A stretch of DNA of 7,124 nucleotides from assembly GCA_019120675.1 (NCBI GenBank), contig DWUQ01000067.1:1-7124 (forward strand). The letters run 5' to 3'. How positions within the stretch are numbered: position 1 is the first letter of the stretch; the number at the start of each line of letters is the position of its first letter. The notes under the pieces were generated by a model that saw only the letters and a program-made list of their open reading frames with translations, was not told the origin of the DNA and did no database searches. Of the stretch, positions 1 through 5,790 are shown one piece after another. Position numbers and translations under genes: made by a program. This DNA is from Candidatus Paenalcaligenes intestinipullorum. GTDB taxonomy: Bacteria > Pseudomonadota > Gammaproteobacteria > Burkholderiales > Burkholderiaceae_B.

Positions 1-1
1 G

Positions 2-2110
2 GTGTTGGTGGGTTTTCATGAATACTCGCCCCGCTTAAGCGTAATATTAGAGGCCTTAACGACTCAAGGGGCCGCCTTGGCGAGTCTGGAGTTTGCTACA
101 TCACCGGCTCACCAGATCAACTACTATGTGGCCCAAGACGCCACCCAAGAATGGCGCATGGCCCTTCACTGGGCTGCTGAGCAAGTCCGCGCAGACCCGT
201 CTCGTTGTGTGGCTGTGGTGGGTGCTGAGTTGGAAAGCAATGTCCCCTTAGTGCACCGTATTTTGGCGCAAGCGTGTCAAGGCACTGAGCACTCGGCTCC
301 TTTGGCGTGGAACGTAGCCGTTGGGCGTTCGCTGTCTGACTGGCCATTGGCGCATGCGGCCTTAAGCTGGCTGGCGGTGTTGGCGGCGTGTCAACAAGCT
401 GAGCCGCTCACGCCTGAACTGGTCGGTCGAGCCTTGCTCGCTGGGGGGTGTGCCGGCAGTCTTAGCGAGCGTCACGCGCGTGCACAACTGGATGCTTATT
501 GGCGCAAACAAGAAATCACTCATCTGAGTACTGCCGAATTTAATGCCGCATTAAACCATTATGCGCCACAGCTTGCCGCAGCTTGGCACAGTGCTTGGGG
601 TTTGATGGCTGCGCAACCCGCTCAACAATCGGCTGCGGATTGGATTGATTTTTTTCGTCAATGGCTGATGGCTTTAGGCTTTCCAGGTGAAGCCGCCTTA
701 GATAGTCATAGCTTTCAAGTCATGGAGGCGCTCGATAGTGAGTTGGGGCGTTTTGCACGTCAGTCCCCAGTATTGACGTCACTGAGCCTCTTTCAAGCCC
801 AAACGCTGCTTGACCGGATGGTTGCCGAAGCGATCTTCCAGCCTCAACGCGATCCTAAAGCGCGCATTGATGTGTTGGGCTTACTTGAGGCTGAAGGGGG
901 GCGCTGGGATGCTGTTTGGGTAGTGGGTTTAACCGATGAGGTCTTGCCTGCTGTGGTTAAGCCCAATCCCTTATTGCCTATTAGCGCCTTACGTCGAGCC
1001 AATGCGCCTCGTGCCACACCGGAGCGTGAGTTGGCATGGGCCGAGGTGGTATTCCGATCACTACAAGAAACAGCACCGATATTGATTTGTAGTTATCCTC
1101 GTTATGCAGGCGATCAGCTTTTGCGCCCCAGTCCGCTTTTACATGATATAGCGGATGAGTACACCCCCACACCGATCCCACCGCCTTCTCCTGCTGAGGT
1201 CGAGTGGTTATCCGATCATTGGGGCCCTCCTCTTCAAACCGATCAACTGCTAAAGGGTGGGGTGAATGCGTTGGACACGCAAGCGCGCTCCCCTCTTTGG
1301 GCATTTGTAAAATATCGACTGCATGCTCAAGGTTTGCGGCACTACGCCCGAATTGGAGCGGCCAACAAACGCGGCAGCTTCTTGCATGCTGTGCTAGAGC
1401 GCTTCTGGCAACGTTTTACACGTCCTGACAAAGATAGTTTGCAGGATTTTTTAGCCCAAGCTGATGCCAGCACTCAATTGGCTGCGTTGATTGATGACGT
1501 GGCTGATCAGTATTTAGACGGTTACAGCGCTCAGCACCGCGCCTTAGAGTGCGAGCGCAGCTTAATTATTTTGCAGCAGTGGCTCGAGGTGGAAAACGCA
1601 CGTGAAGATTTTGTTGTACACAGTATTGAGGAAGATCTAGCGTGGAGTGCGGGCTCTTTGCAGCTAAAAATGCGTGTGGATCGGGTTGATGAGTTGGCCG
1701 ATGGCCGGTTGGTCATTGTGGACTACAAAACTTCTGCCACGGCTAAAACCTTGCTCTCTTCTTGGGTACGTACACGACCCATTGATTTACAGCTGCCGAT
1801 TTATGCGGCACAAGTGGTGGAGCAAGGGGCTGAGGTTGGCGGCCTTGCGCTTGGCTGGCTTAACCGGCGTAGCCCAGGGTTTATAGGCTATGGCGATATG
1901 GGATTAGGCGTGGAAGGTATTGTTTGCCGCGATGCCAAAAACCAAGACGAGCTGCCCCCATGGAGTCAGCAAATCCAGCAATGGCAGCAGGCTGTGGCCC
2001 AGTTGGCCGAGGAGCTCTGCTCAGGCTATGCCGCCCAAGAAACGACTCATCCTGATGATTTGCGTTATTGTGATGCGCGTCCTTTTCTACGACTCAATGA
2101 AGCACCATGA
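2..2110 (+). CDS. addB: AddB-like DNA-repair nuclease subunit (PD-(D/E)XK family), 5'-truncated by the window edge
   Basis: This is the C-terminal 702 codons. The reading frame is open to the left edge, and the GTG at position 2 is read here as an internal Val codon, because the family is about 900 residues long and the helicase-like N-terminus is missing. The visible part matches the proteobacterial AddB-like 'probable DNA repair protein' family. Residues 290-316 contain DVLGLLEAEGG and WVVGLTDEVLP, followed by PNPLLP and a SYPRYAGDQLLRPSPLL segment. The C-terminal RecB-type nuclease domain looks complete: H462 in GSFLHAVLERFW, E543/E544, D560 in MRVDRVD, D574 and K576 in IVDYKT, and the QLPIY motif at Q597-Y601. 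In AddAB complexes this domain cuts one strand while the partner provides the motor. Oddity: the four expected Fe-S cysteine positions read S430, L687, C690 and L696. The stop overlaps the next gene by 4 bases, so the two genes are probably one operon. Family assignment is confident; the symbol is by homology class. Confidence 0.9.
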   Translation: MLVGFHEYSPRLSVILEALTTQGAALASLEFATSPAHQINYYVAQDATQEWRMALHWAAEQVRADPSRCVAVVGAELESNVPLVHRILAQACQGTEHSAPLAWNVAVGRSLSDWPLAHAALSWLAVLAACQQAEPLTPELVGRALLAGGCAGSLSERHARAQLDAYWRKQEITHLSTAEFNAALNHYAPQLAAAWHSAWGLMAAQPAQQSAADWIDFFRQWLMALGFPGEAALDSHSFQVMEALDSELGRFARQSPVLTSLSLFQAQTLLDRMVAEAIFQPQRDPKARIDVLGLLEAEGGRWDAVWVVGLTDEVLPAVVKPNPLLPISALRRANAPRATPERELAWAEVVFRSLQETAPILICSYPRYAGDQLLRPSPLLHDIADEYTPTPIPPPSPAEVEWLSDHWGPPLQTDQLLKGGVNALDTQARSPLWAFVKYRLHAQGLRHYARIGAANKRGSFLHAVLERFWQRFTRPDKDSLQDFLAQADASTQLAALIDDVADQYLDGYSAQHRALECERSLIILQQWLEVENAREDFVVHSIEEDLAWSAGSLQLKMRVDRVDELADGRLVIVDYKTSATAKTLLSSWVRTRPIDLQLPIYAAQVVEQGAEVGGLALGWLNRRSPGFIGYGDMGLGVEGIVCRDAKNQDELPPWSQQIQQWQQAVAQLAEELCSGYAAQETTHPDDLRYCDARPFLRLNEAP
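2099..2110 (+). promoter_or_regulatory. Start/stop overlap with weak ribosome binding site (translational coupling)
   Basis: The tetranucleotide ATGA at 2107-2110 holds both the start codon of the AddA-like gene (2107-2109) and the TGA stop of the AddB-like gene (2108-2110). Only a short GAAG at 2099-2102, 4 bases before the ATG, resembles a Shine-Dalgarno sequence. Overlap plus a weak site suggests that ribosomes finishing the upstream gene re-initiate here, which would keep the two subunits near equal amounts. The overlap is seen directly; the coupling is inference. Confidence 0.55.
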
Positions 2111-5100
2111 CTCACTCCACTAATCCTAGCGACGCCGCGGTACGTCAACAAGCCATTAATCCTCGTCAGTCTTATTTGGTGCAAGCGCCAGCGGGATCGG
2201 GAAAAACAGAGCTGCTTACAGACCGTATTTTGGCTTTATTAGCAGTGGTGGAGCGCCCCGAAGAGGTCGTTGCCATCACCTTTACCAAAAAAGCGGCCGC
2301 TGAAATGCATGCGCGTGTGCTAGAAAAGCTGCACCGTGCCAACGAACCACGACCTACTGAGCCGTATCGACAAGCCAGCTGGGATTTAGCCCAAGCTGCG
2401 CGAGCCCGCGATCTCGAAAAGGGCTGGGAGCTGCTCGAATACCCCGCGCGCTTAAGCATTCGTACCATTGACTCGTTATGTGCGCATTTAGTACGCGCCA
2501 TGCCTTGGGCTTCAGGGTTAGGAGGGGTGCCGGCTATTGCCGAAGACCCTAATAGTCATTACGAAGCGGCTGCGCTGGAAGCGTTGATGCAAGTTGATCA
2601 CGAAGCCGCTGTGCAGCGCCTACTGCGTCATTTGGATGTCAACCTATCGGTGGCTCAACAATTACTGGCCACGATGCTTGGCAATCGTGATCAGTGGCAG
2701 CCTGTATTAGGCGATGCCAGTAGCCTTAGTGAGCTCGAAGGCAGCTTGCAGCACTTAATTGAAAGCCAATTGCAAACCGTGCAAGCCGCCATGCCGTTAG
2801 GGTGGGCCAGTGACTTGGCTCCCATCATACGTCTTGCTGCGGCCAACCTTACGCAGCATTCCAAGCCCAATAGTCCACAATTAGAGCCCTTGCAAGATTG
2901 GTCTGGTACACCACTGTCCGCTCAGATCAGTGCCTTGCCCCAATGGCGTGGTCTCGCTCAAGCTCTGCTTACTGGCAAGGGAGAAGCCCGTAAACGCTTA
3001 ACCGTCAACGAAGGGTTTCCCGCCAGAAGTGCAGAAAAAGACGCGATGCAAGACTGGTTAGAGGCGCATGCCAACGACCCACGTTGGGTTGAAGCGCTAA
3101 GTCGTGTGATGCACTTACCCGAAGGCTATACAGCCGAACAAATTGAAGTCTTGTTCGATTTTATTTACGTATTATGGCTGGCTATTTTTCAACTCCAAAA
3201 GCGCTTTGCTCAACACAACGAAGTCGACTTTATTGAAATCTCGCAGCGTGCCTTGCTGGCCTTAGGCTCTGCGGAGGTCCCCACCGAATTACTGCTCAAA
3301 GTCGACCGTTCTATACGGCATTTGTTGGTGGATGAGTTCCAGGACACCAGCCTAACCCAGTTGCAGCTCTTGGAGCGTCTTACAGCAGGCTGGGAGCCGG
3401 ATGATGGTCGCACTGTCTTTTTGGTGGGTGACCCCATGCAGTCGATTTATCGTTTCCGTAAAGCTGAGGTCGGCTTGTTTTTGCAAATTCGCGAAAATGC
3501 GGCCTTAGGCAGCGTCTCGCTTACCCCTCTAACCTTAACGAACAATTTTCGTTCCCAAGCAGGCTTGGTGGATTGGGTCAATCGGCTGGGGTATCACCTG
3601 TTTCCCTCACACAGCAATGTTGAGTTTGGCGCGGTGCATTACAGCCCTTCTGAGGCCTTTCAGCCCATCAATACACACGTAGCAGCGTGCAGCTTTCACC
3701 CCATTTGTTTGCCAGCCTCCTCTATGGACGACAACGCTTATCAGCGTGATGCACAGCTCAAATTGCACGCTGATTTACAGGTGGTGGCGTTGTGCAAAGA
3801 GGTGTTGGCGCGTTATCCCGACAGTGCGTTCCCAATGGCGATCTTGGTGCGTTCACGTTCGCATCTCAATAATGTAGTGCGTCAATTAAGCGTTCATGGG
3901 GTACCGTGTCGTGCTGTCGAGTTGGAGTCGTTGAGCGATCGGCCGGTTGTACAGGATTTATTGCAATTAATTCGTGCCTTGTATCACCCAGCCGATCGTA
4001 TGGCATGGTTGGCGTTATTGCGTTCGCCCTTAGTGGGCTTACGGTTAACAACCTTACACAGCTTATGTGCGGCCGAGCCTTATCAAACCATCCCATCCTT
4101 GCTCGAAGCTGAAATTCAACAGCCTCAATTAGATTTAGAAGACGATGAACGTCAGCGTTTGCATGCCGCTGCCCATGTATTGCTCGAGGCCAATAATCAT
4201 AGTGGCATCTTGCCGCTTGCAGCGTGGGTAGAGCGTATCTGGCACGCTTTAGGCGGCAAAGCAGTGTACGTTGACACAGCAGATCAAGCGGATGCCGAGC
4301 AAGTGTTGCAGTTGTTAGAGCAAATTGGACCGTATACGCAGTTGTGTTTAGAGCAGTTGGAACAGCGTGTGGCTGCTTTGAAGGCAGTGCCTACCACTAC
4401 CGAGGTGGCGGTTGAAGTGATGACCATTCACAAAGCGAAAGGGCTAGAGTTCGAAGGGGTGTTGCTCTATGGCTTAGAGCGTAAGGCTCGCGCAGACGAT
4501 GCCCCTTTAATTCGTCTTGAGCATCATCAGGGACGTTTGGTGTTAGGGCCTATCAAAGCGTACAGCTCCGATGAGCATGACCCAGTCTCAAATTTTTTAA
4601 GTCAACGTGAGGCCCAGCGGGCTGAGCACGAAGTGAAGCGTTTACTTTATGTGGCCGCTACGCGCGCTCGCAGCGAACTTCATGTGGTTGCGTCTGTGGG
4701 GCTGGACAATAATGGCACTTTTAAAGCGCCCAGCAAAGGTACGCTGCTTGCCCATATATGGGATTGCCTACCCATGCCTGACGTTGCCGTCCCCACTGAC
4801 AGCCTAGCAGAGGTAGCCTCAGGGACGGTTGCAGCCAAGCTAAAACGTGTCCGACATATGCAGGCGCGCCCGCAAACATGGCATTGGCCCAGTCTTAGCC
4901 GTAGCACTTGGCAGTGGCCAGTATCCACCTTAGATGAAAGCGCAATGGGTGTGGTAGCGCACGCTTGGTTGGAGCGTATTGCACGAGATGGTGTTGGGCA
5001 GTGGACTACGCAGCGTTTGCAAGACAGTGAGCACGCTATGCGCAATCAACTGTTACGTGCGGGTATTGATCCAAACACCGTATCCGACCAAGTGGCGGCT

Positions 5101-5505
5101 TTGCAGCAAACGCTTATCGCGACGTTAGGAAGCGAGCAGGGGCGTTGGTTGTTAAGTGTCGCCAAAGCCTATCGTGAGTGGTCATTATTGGATATTCATG
5201 GACGAGTGTCGGTCATTGATTTAGCCATCGCGCAAGACGATCATTGGTTGATTGTGGACTACAAAACCACCTTACCGGGTGAGGGCGAAAGTCTTACAGA
5301 GTTTGCCGAGCGCATGCGCGCCCGATACAGCGAACAAATGCAGCGTTATATTGATCAGGTGGCACAGTTTGATCAGCGTCCTGTGCGCACCGCGCTGTAT
5401 TTCCCGCGGGTGGACTTATGGGTGGAGTACACCTCTCACGATCATGTGGCGGAGTTGGCAGCCTTGCAGGCTGCGGCTCAGCCGACTCAAGCGAGCTTGT
5501 TCTAA
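2107..5505 (+). CDS. addA: AddA/RecB-like UvrD-family helicase-nuclease
   Basis: Complete 1132-residue SF1A helicase with a fused C-terminal nuclease, expected to unwind and degrade DNA from double-strand breaks together with the AddB-like partner encoded just upstream. Motifs in order: Walker A APAGSGKT (27-34); motif Ia ITFTKKAAAEM (57-67); Walker B DEFQDT (409-414); motif III GDPMQSIYRFRKAE (441-454); motif IV NNFRS (479-483); motif V TIHKAKGLEF (773-782); motif VI LLYVAATRAR (846-855). The nuclease domain has H952, E1024 in REWSLL, D1038 in VID, D1051 and K1053 in VDYKT, and Q1077-Y1081 (QMQRY), so all expected catalytic positions are present. The ATG start is supported by the 4-base overlap with the previous stop and by the typical short N-terminus before the Walker A motif. 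The family member could also be annotated as exonuclease V beta-like (RecB-like), but no recC or recD is visible and the AddB-like neighbour favours AddA. Confidence 0.93.
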   Translation: MTHSTNPSDAAVRQQAINPRQSYLVQAPAGSGKTELLTDRILALLAVVERPEEVVAITFTKKAAAEMHARVLEKLHRANEPRPTEPYRQASWDLAQAARARDLEKGWELLEYPARLSIRTIDSLCAHLVRAMPWASGLGGVPAIAEDPNSHYEAAALEALMQVDHEAAVQRLLRHLDVNLSVAQQLLATMLGNRDQWQPVLGDASSLSELEGSLQHLIESQLQTVQAAMPLGWASDLAPIIRLAAANLTQHSKPNSPQLEPLQDWSGTPLSAQISALPQWRGLAQALLTGKGEARKRLTVNEGFPARSAEKDAMQDWLEAHANDPRWVEALSRVMHLPEGYTAEQIEVLFDFIYVLWLAIFQLQKRFAQHNEVDFIEISQRALLALGSAEVPTELLLKVDRSIRHLLVDEFQDTSLTQLQLLERLTAGWEPDDGRTVFLVGDPMQSIYRFRKAEVGLFLQIRENAALGSVSLTPLTLTNNFRSQAGLVDWVNRLGYHLFPSHSNVEFGAVHYSPSEAFQPINTHVAACSFHPICLPASSMDDNAYQRDAQLKLHADLQVVALCKEVLARYPDSAFPMAILVRSRSHLNNVVRQLSVHGVPCRAVELESLSDRPVVQDLLQLIRALYHPADRMAWLALLRSPLVGLRLTTLHSLCAAEPYQTIPSLLEAEIQQPQLDLEDDERQRLHAAAHVLLEANNHSGILPLAAWVERIWHALGGKAVYVDTADQADAEQVLQLLEQIGPYTQLCLEQLEQRVAALKAVPTTTEVAVEVMTIHKAKGLEFEGVLLYGLERKARADDAPLIRLEHHQGRLVLGPIKAYSSDEHDPVSNFLSQREAQRAEHEVKRLLYVAATRARSELHVVASVGLDNNGTFKAPSKGTLLAHIWDCLPMPDVAVPTDSLAEVASGTVAAKLKRVRHMQARPQTWHWPSLSRSTWQWPVSTLDESAMGVVAHAWLERIARDGVGQWTTQRLQDSEHAMRNQLLRAGIDPNTVSDQVAALQQTLIATLGSEQGRWLLSVAKAYREWSLLDIHGRVSVIDLAIAQDDHWLIVDYKTTLPGEGESLTEFAERMRARYSEQMQRYIDQVAQFDQRPVRTALYFPRVDLWVEYTSHDHVAELAALQAAAQPTQASLF

Positions 5506-5510
5506 CACGC

Positions 5511-5533
5511 TTGCCCCCACAAAAATAGGGCAA
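5511..5533 (+). other. Short inverted repeat after the AddA-like gene; possible weak hairpin
   Basis: TTGCCC at 5511-5516 pairs perfectly with GGGCAA at 5528-5533 across an 11-base A-rich loop, starting 6 bases after the TAA stop. The following bases (AAAGCTAAGG) are A-rich, not T-rich, so this is not a convincing intrinsic terminator. It might stabilise the 3' end of the addBA message, or it may be chance. Transcription could continue into the RNA gene downstream. Confidence 0.25.
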
Positions 5534-5544
5534 AAAGCTAAGGT

Positions 5545-5574
5545 TTGAATTGTCTATCAAGGTAGTGGTAGAAT
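5545..5574 (+). promoter_or_regulatory. Sigma-70-type promoter of the 4.5S RNA gene
   Basis: A -35-like TTGAAT lies at 5545-5550 and a -10-like TAGAAT at 5569-5574, with an 18-base spacer. The -10 is preceded by TGG (5566-5568), giving an extended -10 element (TGN). The expected transcription start, about 7 bases after the -10, falls at about 5581, exactly where the terminal stem of the SRP RNA begins. This agreement of two independent signals is the main support. It gives the RNA its own promoter, independent of the repair operon upstream. Confidence 0.7.
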
Positions 5575-5580
5575 AGGCGC

Positions 5581-5679
5581 TGGCGGGTCCCTTCGCATGG
5601 TTCAACAGTGAATCTGGTCAGGTCGGGAACGAAGCAGCCACAGCTGTCTCGAGTCAGTGCCGAAGTCAGGCTCGCCACC
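5581..5679 (+). ncRNA. ffs: 4.5S signal recognition particle RNA (small bacterial type)
   Basis: This RNA binds the Ffh protein and, with the receptor FtsY, directs ribosomes making membrane proteins to the inner membrane. The conserved helix-8 core is clear at 5616-5640, with the GGTCAGGTC side, a GGAA tetraloop at 5626-5629, and GAAGCAGCC on the return side. These are the bases contacted by the Ffh M domain. The ends close as a terminal stem: TGGCGGG (5581-5587) pairs with CTCGCCA (5671-5677), with one G-U pair. At about 99 bases with a single hairpin and no Alu domain it fits the short proteobacterial class. The tetraloop is closed by a G-C pair (G5625-C5630) over C-G, whereas E. coli has C-G at the innermost position. 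The 5' end is set by the promoter and stem; the 3' end is good to a few bases. Confidence 0.93.
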
Positions 5680-5725
5680 TCATCTAACTGCTTTATCAGC
5701 AGGCTATTCCTTCCCTCCAGCCCTA

Positions 5726-5754
5726 TTAATTCGGTACACTTTAATCTGTATAGT
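5726..5754 (+). promoter_or_regulatory. Candidate promoter for dnaX
   Basis: In the spacer of about 110 bases between the SRP RNA and dnaX there is a TATAGT (-10-like) at 5749-5754 and a poor TTAATT (-35-like) at 5726-5731, 17 bases apart. This would start transcription near 5761, giving a 5' leader of about 30 bases. The -35 match is only partial, so read-through from the ffs promoter is an alternative source of dnaX message. I see no strong terminator between ffs and dnaX. The rest of the spacer shows no gene. Confidence 0.35.
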
Positions 5755-5790
5755 GGTGTAGCGTGTAATTTTCTTTAGTGGCTTTTCTGC

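Noticed and set aside
2..4. GTG at the left edge as the true start of the AddB-like gene
   Set aside because: The family has roughly 200 more N-terminal residues, and the frame is open to the edge. The sequence beginning LVGFHEYSP matches an internal segment, so the gene is cut by the window boundary.
117..5605. Many minus-strand and alternate-frame open frames of 60-121 codons across the first two genes (for example 981-1304 minus and 4680-5045 minus)
   Set aside because: They lie antisense or out of frame inside strongly supported coding sequences, show no recognisable family motifs and have no convincing start signals. They are expected shadows of long genes.
5294..5605. Minus-strand open frame spanning the AddA-like 3' end, the gap and the ffs promoter
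   Set aside because: It overlaps conserved nuclease-domain codons and the SRP RNA promoter, and its predicted product has no recognisable features.
5688..5722. Possible terminators after ffs: CTGC (5688-5691) with GCAG (5699-5702), or GGCT (5702-5705) with AGCC (5719-5722)
   Set aside because: Each stem is only 4 base pairs, and the following sequence is mixed CT rather than a U-tract. This is too weak to annotate as a terminator.
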